This document shows positions 1 through 10,814 of a stretch of 64,000 nucleotides of DNA, piece by piece. The first letter of the stretch is position 1. Every line of letters begins with the position of its first letter. Both the position numbers and the translations under genes were made by a program. The notes under the pieces are model-generated. The model was given only the letters and a program-made list of their open reading frames with translations. It did not search any database and had not been told where the DNA came from. This stretch comes from Mycoplasmopsis verecunda (GTDB lineage Bacteria; Bacillota_I; Bacilli_A; Mycoplasmatales; Metamycoplasmataceae), in assembly GCF_033546915.1 (NCBI RefSeq), contig NZ_CP137850.1, positions 868,001-932,000 on the forward strand, read 5' to 3'.

Positions 1-528
1 AAAGTCCATAGTTACATCATAAAATCCCTGGATTTCATTTGGGATAATCCAACTTAATCCATCTACTTGGTAACCATAAACTACAATAGCAACATTTTCT
101 ATTGTTCTTAAGTATTTAAATAATAAATCATCATATTCAGGTACAAAAACAACTAATGAAGTAGGTCTTCATGAAAGCATATATTTGATTGTTTCAATGT
201 ATTCCTGTGTTGATGGGTTTGAGTAAGTAGTAATAACTCTTTTATTACTACGAGAACAAGCAGCTATAATCCCATTAATAATATATTGGTACAAACTACT
301 TCCAAATATTGGAGCTATAGCAAATACTGATGTATCTTTTCCACGAATCATTCTTGCTCCATGGTTAGGAATATATTCATATTCTTTAACAACCGAAGCA
401 ATTTTACGCTTAGTTTTATTAGATACATAACCCCCATTATAGTATCTAGAAATAGTAGATATAGAAACATTTGCTATAGTTGAAATATCTTTATAAGAAA
501 TTTGTTTACTTTTCTTGTGTTCAGTCAT
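1..528 (-). CDS. LacI/PurR-family transcriptional regulator (3' part outside window)
   Basis: This is probably a sugar- or nucleoside-responsive DNA-binding repressor. The N-terminus has the LacI helix-turn-helix and hinge pattern (YKDISTIANVSISTISRYYNGG, residues about 12-33, then an IPNHGARMI-like hinge). It is followed by the start of a periplasmic-binding-protein-like effector domain (FAIAPIFGSSLYQYIINGI). I chose the ATG at 528, which puts MTEHKKSK just before the HTH. An in-frame start at 567 would add an odd Cys/Tyr-rich tail. The reading passes through UGA=Trp at 169 and continues off the left edge, so the C-terminus is not visible. Its regulon cannot be read from this window. The deoB gene transcribed towards it is a plausible but unproven target. 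Confidence 0.85.
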
Positions 529-610
529 GCAATAATTATAACATTTTGTGGAAATTTTGTTCCACATTTTGCCTTTTCATTATTATTCTTTAGGACTAAA
601 AGCAAATAAA

Positions 611-640
611 ATCACACTACAATATTATGTGTAGTGCGAT
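611..640 (-). terminator. Rho-independent terminator of deoB
   Basis: A 10-bp stem (ATCGCACTAC / GTAGTGTGAT on the minus strand) lies just after the deoB stop codon and is followed by a T-rich tract, TTTTATTTG. Confidence 0.8.
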
Positions 641-649
641 AATTATTTA

Positions 650-1840
650 TTATACTAATTCTTCAAATACGTCATCACCTGTTTCAGTAACAATATCAAC
701 ACCGAAGTTTCTTGCAACGATATTCCCTAATGTTCCTAATCCTGTGAAGTTAGGTAATACTCTTGGAGATTTAAATGATTTTGAGTAAATTGTAGCTGGT
801 AAGAATTCTCTTGTGTGGTTGAATCCTGGGTATAATGGGTCATTACCGTGATCACTTGTCATGATTAATAAATCATCTTCACGCATTGCATTAATTAATT
901 TTCCTAATTTAGCATCTAAATCAGCAATGTTTTGTGCATATCCGTGAACATTTCTTCTGTGACCGTAGTGTGAGTCAAATTGAACTAAGTTTGTAAAGAT
1001 GAATTTGTTTTCTCCATCTTGTTCAGCTAATTCGATTGTTTTATCCATTCCATCCATGTCACCATCTGAGTGAATAGCTTCTGAAATACCTTGACCTACG
1101 AAAATGTCATTAATTTTTCCAATTCCGATAACTTCAATTCCAGCTTTTTGTAATTCATTTAAAATCATTGGTCTTGGTTGGTTAGCGTAATCATGTCTGT
1201 TAAATGTTCTTGTGTAGCCTGTTTCAGGTGTACCAATAAATGGTCTAACAATAATACGTCCAACGTTTCATTCTGGTTTTGAAGAACAAATTCTTCTAGC
1301 TTCTTTACCATATCTGTAAAGATTGTCTAATCCGATTCATTCTTCATGAGCAGCAATTTGAAGCACTGAGTCATTTGATGTATAAACAATGATTGCTCCT
1401 GTATCTTTTTGTTCTTGAGCATATTCATCAATAATTTCTGTTCCTGAACCAGCTTTATTACATACAATTTTTCTTCCATCAAATGCTTTTTCTAATTCTG
1501 CAATTAAATCTTGTGGAAATCCTGTTTCAGCAAATGTAGGGAATGGAACTTCTGTTTTAATTCCCATCATTTCTCAGTGTCCTGCTAATGTATCTTTAGC
1601 ATTTGAAACTTCTTGTACTTTTGCCATGTATGCCATTGGTTCTTTTACATGGTAATTTCCGTTTAAGTTTGTAATATTACCAATACCTAATTTTTTTCAA
1701 GTATCAATTTTAAATTCTTCTACCATAGAAGCTGAACGAATTGTGTTAGCTCCATCATCTCCAAAACGTTTTTGATCGGCATCTGGTCCAATTCCTAGAC
1801 CATCTGTTACGATCATAAATACACGTCTAAATTTAGCCAT
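650..1840 (-). CDS. deoB: Phosphopentomutase
   Basis: This cytosolic enzyme interconverts ribose/deoxyribose 1-phosphate and 5-phosphate, feeding nucleoside sugars into central metabolism. That matters in a mollicute that salvages nucleosides. The 396-residue length is normal for the family. Alkaline-phosphatase-superfamily metal motifs are visible: [11 protein letters not shown] at the N-terminus, a [14 protein letters not shown] block mid-protein, and MTSDHGNDP with HTREFLP near the C-terminus. The reading is continuous only with UGA as Trp (for example HWEMMG and EEWIGL). GGAGAAT lies a few bases before the ATG at 1840. It is monocistronic, with its own terminator. Confidence 0.97.
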
Positions 1841-2052
1841 AATATTCTCCTTTAAATATATGGACGTTATAGTTATTTATAACATCGTTATTATTTTAAA
1901 ACTTTTTAAATATTATTTAAATATTTAAAAAGAAATATTTCCAATTTTTTACTACTATATTTAAGTATTAAATGTTTCTTTAGATAAATTAATTAGCATA
2001 TTATTTATCTAATTGCTTATTTATTCAAAATAGCTAAAAAATGTATAGAAAA

Positions 2053-2075
2053 AGACATATGAAAAACATATGTCT
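2053..2075 (-). terminator. Rho-independent terminator of the pepP-pip operon
   Basis: A perfect 9-bp stem (AGACATATG / CATATGTCT) with a 5-nt loop is followed on the minus strand by TTTTTCT. Its 5' arm overlaps the pip stop codon. Confidence 0.88.
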
Positions 2076-3024
2076 AGATTAATTTATTTCTTATTTCTTC
2101 CTTAATAATTTCGTTAGCTTCAAGTAATTTTGCTTGGTTTCTAGCATCTCATTGTGTATGTCCTGCTGCATCAACAAGATTTAGAGTACAATTACTTAAT
2201 TCTTTAGCGACTAATCAAGCTCCAATTGGTCTAGTATCAATATCTTGTCTTCCATGTACAATTATTGTTCTAATATCTTTAAACTTATCTATATTGTCTA
2301 AAATATAGTTATCATTAGGAAAAAATGAATTATTCATGAAATAATGCGCTTCTAATAAAGCGATTTGATAATCATGCTTGAAATTAGGCTTAATATTTGC
2401 TTTATTAATTGAGACAACAGTTGATTCTCAATTTGCGAATAATTCAGCCGCTTTATTTCTTTTTTCTTTATCATTTCCTATTAATAATTTGTAATACTTT
2501 TCTAATATAGAATTACCTTGCTCATTCGCAACATAATTAGCATATTTTTCAAAGTAATCTGGATAAAAGACATCGGCACCTTTTTCATATAAGAAATCAA
2601 TATCTTCTTGTCTAGCTAAAAATACACCGCGTAAAATCAAAGCTTTAACATTTTGGGGATATTTAATAGCATAACACATTGCTAATGTAGAGCCTCATGA
2701 ACCACCTAAAATTACTACTTTATCTAACTTAAGGTATTGTCTTAATTTTTCAACATCATTAACTAATTCTTGAGTATTATTATTTTTTAATTCACAATAT
2801 GGTAAAGATTTACCGGCACCTCTTTGATCAAATAAAATTATTTTATAAAAGGCTGGATCAAAGAATCTTCTACATTTAGGTGATGTTGCTCCACCTGGAC
2901 CACCATGGAAAAACATAACAGGTTGTCCTGATGGATTTCCACTTACTTCATAATAAATTTTATGAATATCATCTACTTGTAAATAACCTTTTCCATAAGG
3001 TTCGATATTAGAAAATAGTTTCAT
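2074..3024 (-). CDS. pip: Proline iminopeptidase (alpha/beta hydrolase)
   Basis: This enzyme removes N-terminal proline from peptides in the cytosol. Length is 316 residues, normal for the S33 family. The oxyanion-hole motif HGGPGG lies near residue 50 and the nucleophile elbow GGSWGS near residue 118, where the Trp is UGA. The acid and base follow near the C-terminus (RQDIDTR and DAAGHT). The start at 3024 (MKLFSN) overlaps the pepP stop by 17 nt, so the two are co-transcribed and probably translationally coupled. A longer frame from 3051 exists but would lie wholly inside pepP. The partner function (Xaa-Pro cleavage, then free Pro release) explains the pairing. Confidence 0.95.
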
Positions 3025-4069
3025 TATTTTCTTCTTTTCTTGAGAATACATAATGTCCGTTTTCTGTTACTAAAACATCATCTTCAATTCTAGCTCCACC
3101 AAGACCTTCAATGTAAATTCCTGGCTCAACTGTTAAAATCATTCCTGGTTCTAATGTTCATTGTGATAAAGGTGAAATAGAAGGTCATTCATGTACATCA
3201 ATTCCTAAACCGTGCCCAGTTGAGTGTACAAAATAATCTCCATAACCTTTTGATTTTATGTAATCACGACACACTTTATCTACGTCACTAGCTTTCATAC
3301 CTGGTTTAACACTTGCTCTTCCAGCAGCTGCGGCTTCTTTTACAATGTTAAGGATTTCTAAAGCTTTGGAATCTCTTACTTTATCTTCTCCGCCTAGAAT
3401 TCAAGTTCTAGTAATATCAGCTGTATAACCTTTGTATCTAGCACCAAAGTCAACTTTTAATAAGCATCCTTCTTCTAATTTCTTGTCAGTTGTATGATGG
3501 TGTGGTTCAGCTGATGAAGAAGCAGTTGCAACAATTTCATCAAATCCTTCTTTATCACCCCCGTGTTTTTTAAGTAAATAGTTTAAATAAGCTCCTGCTT
3601 CTTTTTCTGTAACACCTGGTTTAACTCATTGTTTAAATTCTTCAAGAGCTGATAATGAAATATCAATTACTTTTTGCATAATTTTTAATTCATCTTTTGA
3701 TTTAATAACTCTTAAAGCTTGTGCATCAACTCATTTAATTTCTTCAGGATTAACCATAGAAACGATTTTATCTTGAACTTCTTTTGTTAAATAGTTCTTT
3801 TCAAGAGCAATTTTCTTATATCCTCTATTTTTAAATCATTCTGATAAAGAATTTCCTTTTATTAATACTACATCTACATTTTTCGCATTATTGCTTGCAT
3901 ATTCTATGTATCTACCATCAACAAATAATGTTGCTTTATCTTTCTCGATAGCAATAAAACCATCAGATGTTTGTACTCCAGCATATCATAATCTTGTTTG
4001 AGGAGCTTCTGAAATTAAAGCATCAACTCCTGTTTGTTCAAACATTTCTTCTAATTTTCTTTTGTCCAT
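3008..4069 (-). CDS. pepP: Xaa-Pro aminopeptidase (M24 family)
   Basis: This dinuclear-metal aminopeptidase cleaves the N-terminal residue before proline. It is 353 residues, the short M24B size. The N-terminal creatinase-like domain occupies about residues 1-130. The pita-bread catalytic domain shows [18 protein letters not shown] (two Asp ligands), [15 protein letters not shown] (His ligand), [14 protein letters not shown] (Glu ligand) and [11 protein letters not shown] (last Glu). The start ATG at 4069 is preceded by AAGGAGAT. It is the first gene of a two-gene operon with pip. Confidence 0.95.
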
Positions 4070-4153
4070 TTTATCTCCTTGTGTTTTAAGTTACTAAATT
4101 ATATTACTATTGTTTATTATTGAAAATAAATCAATTTCTAGGATATATTAGTT

Positions 4154-4185
4154 AAAAAAACATTGACTATTTATCGTAATCAATG
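4154..4185 (-). terminator. Terminator of the 6.6-4.2 kb membrane-protein pair
   Basis: The hairpin CATTGA...TCAATG (4161-4185) is followed on the minus strand by seven T residues at 4154-4160. It overlaps the last codons of the gene ending at 4167. Confidence 0.75.
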
Positions 4186-4994
4186 CTTTTTTGTTTCCTT
4201 AGGGATTTCATATATACTTTTTGAATATAATTCTTTTTGTATTTAGATAACAAGTCCATTTTTTCAGAAATTTTGAGATTATATGCATTTAGAATAGCAT
4301 ATTCATTGCAATAATAAATAATTTTCGAATGCACTTTTCATCTCAATGGAGTTATAACTATCATCATAAATACTAAATATCCTAAAATATAAAGAAGATA
4401 TTCGCCATAGAAAGCAAAAAACTCTGACTTATCTACAGTTTCAACTGTAATTATATTTGTAATACCATATATAAATATAAGACTTATTATTGAGTAGCTT
4501 AAACCATCAATAATTGCAATATATTTCATTAATTTGTTTAAACAACTATATAAGAGATAATTTCTACTTTCAGCAAAAATATTAAAATTATTAACAGAAT
4601 TATTTATTTGAAAATATTTATTAATATTTTTATTAACAGCTAATTTCTTATTTTCTATAAATAATTTACTTTTTATAAATTTATAAATTCATGAATTTTT
4701 ATAGGGGTGTTCAATATCCCTAATATATATTGAAGGTAAATTAAAGGCAAGGAAGTTTTTTTTCAATCTTTTCCGTTGTTTTAAAAATCTAAAAATATTT
4801 CTTATAAGAAAAGGATTTAGTAAGATAAATAAAATTCAGCCCTTTGTTACAAATCACAATAAGATGATTGTTAATAATTCTAAGTGCATTCAACATACAA
4901 TTCTGGTAATGTATAAGATGTCATTCTTGTAATTGGAAATCAATTTATATTTATTTATTTGGCGTGTATTTTGTTTCAATTTTATTGATTTCAT
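4167..4994 (-). CDS. Hypothetical multi-pass membrane protein
   Basis: I do not recognise the family. The 275-residue product is basic and has two hydrophobic blocks: residues about 35-60 (WMHLELLTIILLWF onward) and 155-215 (SIISLIFIYGITNI and LLYILGYLVFMMIVI). This suggests four membrane helices with a basic cytosolic middle and tail. Its ATG overlaps the stop of the upstream gene by 13 nt, so the two are one transcription unit and their products may act together. It has no signal peptide cleavage motif, lipobox or enzyme motif. Confidence 0.7.
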
Positions 4995-6643
4995 AATAAG
5001 TCTTTGAATCCATATTTCTGTCTAATTTTTTGTGCCATATTAATGAGATTAGTATTTAACTTAATATCATGTAAAATTGAAACAATAGTTAAACAAAAAT
5101 CTGCAATATTTAGTATAGCCATTATCGGCACAAGTGCTGATGCTTTAGTTAAAATTGTTTTCTTAACATTAATTAGTTTTTCTAATTGTGCAAGTTTCTT
5201 ATTGAGTGTCCCAAAATAATTTCTTGAAATAAGATCTTTTCATTTAAATAATAGATTTGATGTCGAACTTAATATATCAGGACTTAGTGATGCAGTTAGC
5301 AATGGTGCAATTGTTGGTATTTTTTCAGATAGTTTAACTGATAATTTTGATATTAGTTGATGTATTCATTTTGTGAATGATTTTCCACTTGCAAAATAAG
5401 AGAAACCTAATGAAAACCCCTTTTGTTGGTTCACTAATGAATCCAATGCTGTATTTATAAATGAATCGAATTTTAGTATATCATCAAAATTTATATTATT
5501 CTCACTCATTATTTTTTTCATTGTATATATTCATTGTCTTAGTTCGTAATGTTTAGTGTATTTTATTTCTTTTCATAATTTGAATTCTTTCGAGTTTATA
5601 ACTTCTTGAAATTCAGATAGCCTTTTTGCACCTTCATAGTATGAATCAAAACTTCTTTTTGTGAAATATGTCATAAATGATGCTTGTAATAAAGCAGAAG
5701 CAGCATGGGCAGCGAATGCATTAAATGTGAAAAACGAAGCAACGCTAAAAGCAGCAAATAGCCCCCAAGCAATTGCTGTAAAAGATGCACTTACTATATT
5801 CATGTTATTAGTTTTGGTTAGTCAATCACCCATAACTTCATTATGTGCTTCAAGAGAATCAACCAAATAGCCAAAACTATTAGAAATAGCTCTTTTTACA
5901 TCATTATCTATGGTAGGTGAATTTAAATCAATATCTACAGTAATTTCAGACATTTCTTTATTAAATTCTTCTAATCTTTTTCTTTCTAGTTCTTCTTTAA
6001 GCTTTTGTTCCTCATTTACACGTTCAACTATCTTATTAAGTTCAGCTTCATATTCTTTTTGTGTTTTAAATTTTTTAGCTTCTTTAGCATATTTAATACC
6101 TTCTGGATCATCTTTATCATATTCTCATTGAGGTATATAAAATGATTTATTCTGTCTCGCTGACAAAATAATTTTAGGATGCGATTGAGTAGAACGGATT
6201 CGGTTTATAACCTTATTAGTATTTAATTGTTCTAATTCATCTTTTAGTGATGAATCAGTTATATCTTGCGATGCCAACTGTTTAACTTTATCTGCCATTC
6301 CCCTTATTTCATATAAGTCATAAGCATTATTCTCTATTTTTTCTGATTTATCAATAGAATTAATTATTAACCTTGCTTTCTCATTTTTTGGTATTGCATT
6401 TTTTAATTCTTCTTTTTGCTCAATTATATTGTTAATAATGAGCTTTCTTTTTTTATATTCATCCTCACCTAATTCTTCTTTTAATTTATGTTCTAAATTT
6501 TTATCATCTGAATTTTTATATAGAATATCCTCGTTTAATTCATTTATATCTATATTCTTGTTATATGTTATAGTATTCGCGGGCATGAATGAATTTCCTA
6601 CTAGTGTGAATCCTGTTAGTAAATCAATTCTTGTATTCTTCAT
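4982..6643 (-). CDS. Hypothetical coiled-coil membrane protein
   Basis: This is a 553-residue protein of unknown function, continuous only with UGA as Trp. A short N-terminal hydrophobic stretch (LLTGFTLVGNSFMPANTITY) may be a signal or anchor. It is followed by a charged, Lys/Glu-rich region with two likely coiled coils (about residues 60-110 and 185-220). A strongly hydrophobic, Ala/Phe-rich segment lies near residues 283-315 (AIAWGLFAAFSVASFFTF), and further hydrophobic helices lie towards the C-terminus. The start at 6643 has AAGGA upstream. The layout (N-terminal signal, coiled coil, membrane hairpin) resembles secreted or surface-associated mycoplasma proteins, but that is only a resemblance. 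Confidence 0.7.
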
Positions 6644-7365
6644 ATATTCCTTATGTATATTATTATAGAGTAATGTATTAAATTATGAAAATAAATTAAA
6701 AAAGACGAACTAAAAAAGATATTTAGGACAGTTCTTTTCATCAAAAAAATCTAAATATTCATTCGGTGACATGTAATTTAAGGCCTTAATAGGTCTTTTA
6801 TTATTTCAATAATCTACATATTCATCTATTAATGTTTTCACATGATTAATTGATAATTTTTCGATATTGTGTTGAGAGAATAATTCTTGTCTAATTCTTC
6901 CAAAAATATATTCAATTCATAGGTTATCATTAGGCTTACCTGCAATACCCATTGACTGTCTGATATTTCTCTTCTTCAATTCTTTTCTAACTTCTTTATC
7001 GAAATACTGTCTTCCATGATCAGTATTCAAGATTGAAATATTGTTAGGTAATTTGCAAATATCTTTCAATACAACTTTTGCAGATTGATTATCGCTTAAA
7101 TTATAAGCAAGTATTTTTCCAGTTTTTATGTCACTAATCATATGTAAATGATAGTGTTTATCATTATTACTTATAACCATAAAATCACCAGATGCTGCTT
7201 CCAGTGACTTTAAATTTTTACGTTTATCTAAACCAACAAGATAGTCAAAGTCGTCTTTTGTATTTTTATCTTCTTTGAATTTCTTAGGTTTCTTTGAGCT
7301 ATTTACATATAGATGTGAATTTACCATTATTTTTGAAACTGTTGGTTGTGAAATGTCAAAGTATT

Positions 7366-8928
7366 ATAAATTAAAAAGCTGTCAATCCACCTAATCGTGA
7401 GCTAACAGCTTTTTTTGTAGTTCCTTGTATAATAAAATTGCAAATCTAAAGGAAGGAACTAACTTAATTATAATGTTAATAGATTTGAAGTATAACAAAA
7501 AAGAGTATTTTGCATAAAAATTGAGGAAAAAGTATATCAATCGGTTATATCAAAAACTCAAAGAGAAGCATATTATCATTTTGCAATAATGGATTCACTA
7601 AATGATAACGAAATAAACAAAATCCATAAGGGCATAAACAAACTCAGAGAGCAAAATATAACTCATTTCAACATGGAAAAGCTAGCTATTATGTTTAAAT
7701 ATTTCGCAACACATGAAACACTGAATGATATTTCAAAAACAATGAACGTATCAGCTAAAGTTCTCAAGCAAAATTTAAAACTAGCTATGTGAAATTACAC
7801 AGCAGAAGACTCATACAAATTTTGCAGTAATTGTAAAAATAGACTAACAACAATTTTTAAAGTTTCACATCGTGAATGAGTTCAGCTCAAAATGCAAAAT
7901 GTTCAAAATCCAGTTCAACAAATTCATGAAAACACAATTTCAAAATGAGATGATATTGTTCGCTTCTGAAGGTTTTGAAGTAAACAACACAGAATTGTTA
8001 AGAGAAAATTATCTAAAGGTATTTTACTTTCAGATAATGAAAAGAAATTTGAACCACTAATATCAGTAACGACATTCTTGGATTACTATAAAGAACAATT
8101 GAAGGATAAAAATGCTTTTATACCTACGCCACAAGCTTTTTATTACTTTATGGATAAAGAATACGTTAAAGATGTTGATTTCTCTATTTTTATTTTGAAA
8201 TCAAAAGAGGTATTTCAAAATCTAATTGAGATAAACTACGTGGCAAGAGAAAAGCCTAAAGGAGTGCAATCTAAGAAAATTAACTTTGGTATTTCTATTC
8301 ATCTCGCACCATTAACAATTAGAAACAGAGAAGAATTTGGACATTATGAAATGGACACAGTAATTCTTAATTTAAGAGCTAAATATTGTATTCTTACCTT
8401 GCTAGAAAGAAAGACAAGAATGTTATTTGGGATATTAACTCGGCGAGATGCAGATTCAATAAAAGAATCACTTCTTAAATTGATTAATCATCACAATTTA
8501 ACCATTTTATCTCTAATCATAGACAATGGTTCGGAAAATGTGAAGTTAAATGAAATAAGAGAAATTCCGGTTATTTACAAGTGCGATACATATTCATCAT
8601 TACAAAAGGAAGCATAGAAAATGCTCATAAAAAATCAGAAACTTTCTACCAAAAGGCAAGTTTCCGAGATATGTTAATTTTGAATATATTTCACAAATGT
8701 TCAACGCAATAAATAATCAATATCGTGATTTTATTGATGATAAAACAGGAAGAATAATTAGGTTAAAAACTTCTAAATATTTCAACAGTTTCATCTAAAT
8801 AACAAAGAATTTTAAGCTCAGGCTGTATTTTTCTTCACACTTTTGGAACATTTTTGTAAAATTTATACAGCAATATTGAGGAACTACTCAATTTACCACT
8901 TAGGTGGACTTTCAACTTTTTAATTAAT
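7366..8928 (+). mobile_element. IS30-family-like element nested in the IS3-like copy
   Basis: The terminal inverted repeats are about 29 bp and imperfect (left ATAAATTAAAAAGCTGTCAA, right read inward ATTAATTAAAAAGTTGAAAG, both continuing into TCCACCTAA). A 15-bp target duplication, AAATGTCAAAGTATT, lies at 7351-7365 and 8929-8943. The uninterrupted sequence in copy 2 (around 53760) proves the insertion. Just inside the left end, AGCTGT...ACAGCT followed by T7 (7377-7416) could terminate incoming transcription. The element is different from the two IS30 copies at 14.5 and 23.6 kb. Confidence 0.85.
7589..8798 (+). pseudogene. IS30-like transposase of the nested element (frameshifted)
   Basis: The frame is open from 7589 to 8617 with UGA as Trp. 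It shows a small CSNCKNR cysteine pair, then the IS30-type catalytic region EFGHYEMDTVI (first Asp), LLERKTRMLF, and SLIIDNGSENV (second Asp). The expected third motif, KGSIENAHK, is present but in another frame after about 8603. A further frame change near 8658 is needed to read FPRYVNFEYISQMFNAI and reach the stop at 8796-8798. At least two indels therefore separate the catalytic Glu from the rest of the protein. Confidence 0.8.
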
Positions 8929-9620
8929 AAATGTCAAAGTATTTATTCTTTTTAATTAAACCAGCTATTTTATCGGATCCAATTCTACCTTTGTGTTCTT
9001 TAAACATTTCATTAACTGTGACTATATATTCAATGTTATTTACTTTCGAATCTTTTCTTTTCTTATAACCAACATTATGTTTTCTATCATAAAATCTTGA
9101 ACGATGAATGCGAAATAATCTTCATAGCTGTGCTGTAGATGTTTTACATTTTGATTTTTTGATTTTATCTATAACTTCAGAGACTTTATTATTTCTATCT
9201 TTTTTAGTTGAGTTTTCACCTAAAATCTATCTAATAACACATTTAAGATAATTTCATAGTCTTCATCACTGATATTATTTGGTTTTGTTATTTTTCTATC
9301 TTGATTTTTCTTTTTAATAGATTTCATAGAAATTCCGTTTCTTTTCTTATAGTCTAAATTATTATAAGTATTATACGGAATAAATTCAATTAATTTCTTA
9401 TTTGTGAATTTCAAGACATTTGTTTTAAATCTTCTAAACCAATTATCATAAACATCGGTATCAGTTCAACCTAATTCTTTCTCTTTTTGATAAATATATC
9501 TTAAAGGAACATCATTTATTACATCTCTTAATGATTTTGCGAATTGACTAATTGAGTGCCATTTTCCCATATTCAGTTACCACATTTGCTGTCCTGAATA
9601 TCTTTATAAGCTCGAGATAA

Positions 9621-9649
9621 TAAAAAAATTCAGCATATTTTTGCTGAAT
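9621..9649 (-). terminator. Rho-independent terminator of rpmG
   Basis: An 8-bp stem, ATTCAGCA/TGCTGAAT (9628-9649), is followed on the minus strand by seven Ts. Confidence 0.88.
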
Positions 9650-9665
9650 GTGAATGGAAAAGAAA

Positions 9666-9818
9666 TTATTTCTTTTCTTTGTGGTTTGTGTGAGCATTAC
9701 ATTTTGAACAGTATTTTGAAAGTTCAACTTTTTCTGGATGGTTTTTCTTATTTTTCTTAGAAATATAGTTTTCCATTTTACACTCTGTGCACACTAATGT
9801 GTAACCTTCTCTAGCCAT
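9666..9818 (-). CDS. rpmG: 50S ribosomal protein L33
   Basis: A 50-residue L33 of the zinc-binding type. The CxxC pairs are CTEC near residue 10 and CSKC near residue 37, in the context [20 protein letters not shown]. It is a large-subunit protein near the E site. The start at 9818 (MAREGYT) is preceded by AAAGGAGC. It is a single-gene unit with its own terminator. The gene was too short for routine ORF cut-offs but is unambiguous. Confidence 0.96.
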   Translation of the reverse strand: MAREGYTLVCTECKMENYISKKNKKNHPEKVELSKYCSKCNAHTNHKEKK

Positions 9819-9973
9819 ATTTGCTCCTTTTCTTTTTAATTTGATATCAATATTAAAATTCTTATTTATTATAGCAAAAATAATTTTTTTATATTTTTAT
9901 TTTTACCTATACACAAAATCCTTAATATATCAATAAATAAGACTGAAATTTAGATATATTCTTTTATTTTAAA

Positions 9974-10813
9974 TTAATTATCCTTATTTAATAGCATAGC
10001 TATTTCTTCTTTATAAATAGGCCCAGTTTCTGGCACTGGTGTTTCCAGAATAATTGGAATGTTTTCGAAATCAGGATCAAAAACGAATTTTTGTAATGCT
10101 TTTAATCCTATTGTACCTTTATCAATATTTGCGTGTCTATCTTTATGTGAAGCAACTTCATTCTTAGAATCATTTAAATGTATAACTTTAATATGTTTTA
10201 ATATATCTCATTTTCTTAATTCATCTTTAAATTCTTCATAATCCTTTATATCATATCCAGCATCTCATACATGACAAGTATCTAAGCACACTTGTACTCT
10301 ATCATTATTAACTCATTGCAAAATATGAGCTAATTGTTCAAAATTAACTCCTACTTCAGTTCCTTTTCCAGCCATTGTTTCAATACAAATAACTACATTT
10401 GAATCAGGAGTTCTAGCAATAATTTCTTTTAAGCTATCTACTAAAGTATCTAAAGCTTCTTCAACATCATATCCTACAGAAGCTCCTGGATGTAATACTA
10501 AATATTTAAATCCTGCATAATCCATTCTTTTAATTTCTTGAACTAAGAAATCAATTGCAAATTGTGCTTTGTCTGGATTGGAAGGATTTACAATGTAAGG
10601 AGCATGTACTACTATTCGCTCTCTTGGTATTAATGATTCATATTTATCTTCATAAATATCTAATCCATATTTATCTACATCAACTCTACGTACATTTTGT
10701 GGAGCTCCTAGATATATCATCATAGTATTTGCATTTTGATTAATTGATATTTCACATGATTCTGATAAATAATTAGGTGCCTTAAAAGACACATGGGATC
10801 CTAAAAGTATCAT
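9974..10813 (-). CDS. nfo: Endonuclease IV (AP endonuclease)
   Basis: A zinc-dependent AP endonuclease of base-excision repair that cuts 5' of abasic sites. It is 279 residues, the family norm. Family landmarks are GSHVSF at the start, VVHAPYIVNPSNPD, YLVLHPGASVG (His/Asp zinc ligands), ICIETMAGKGTEVG (Glu), VCLDTCHVWDAGYD and HLNDSKNEVASHKDRH, ending ILETPVP. The start at 10813 with GGAAG upstream was chosen. The longer frame to 10882 lies inside the upstream channel gene. The channel stop codon (10815) is only 1 base away, so they share a transcript. Confidence 0.96.
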
Positions 10814-10814
10814 A

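Larger units (their letters stand above)
6710..9570 (-). pseudogene. IS3-like transposase, split by inner IS
   Basis: The gene runs in two pieces: 9570 to 8944 (N-terminal half) and 7365 to 6710 (C-terminal half). The N-terminal half begins MGKWHSISQFAKSLRDV. It has a one-base deletion near 9227 relative to copy 2, which stops the frame after NVLLDRF. The C-terminal half retains DDE landmarks: GDFMVISNND, LNTDHGRQYF (second Asp intact here) and the downstream IEYIFGRIRQELF (Glu), ending NCPKYLF. It cannot make an active transposase, but unlike copy 2 it keeps the ATG and the catalytic Asp. Confidence 0.85.
6705..9614 (-). mobile_element. IS3-family-like element, copy 1 (interrupted)
   Basis: The ends are imperfect inverted repeats: CGAACTAAAAAAGATATTTA on the left, and CGAGCTTATAAAGATATTCA when the right end is read inward. 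A 3-bp target duplication (AGA, 6702-6704 and 9615-9617) flanks it. The second copy at 53116-54454 is 1339 bp and allows base-by-base delimitation. Copy 1 is longer only because a 1563-bp element sits inside it at 7366-8928. It landed a few bases beyond the T-tract of the rpmG terminator. Three-bp duplications and a DDE transposase fit the IS3 family. Confidence 0.88.

Noticed and set aside
3025-3051. Upstream start for pip at 3051
   Set aside because: The added residues lie inside pepP, whereas the start at 3024 gives the family N-terminus.
5004-6668. Plus-strand frames such as 5661-5870 and 6429-6668
   Set aside because: They are shadows of the minus-strand gene at 4982-6643, rich in Ser/Phe/Leu as expected from antisense of Lys/Glu codons.
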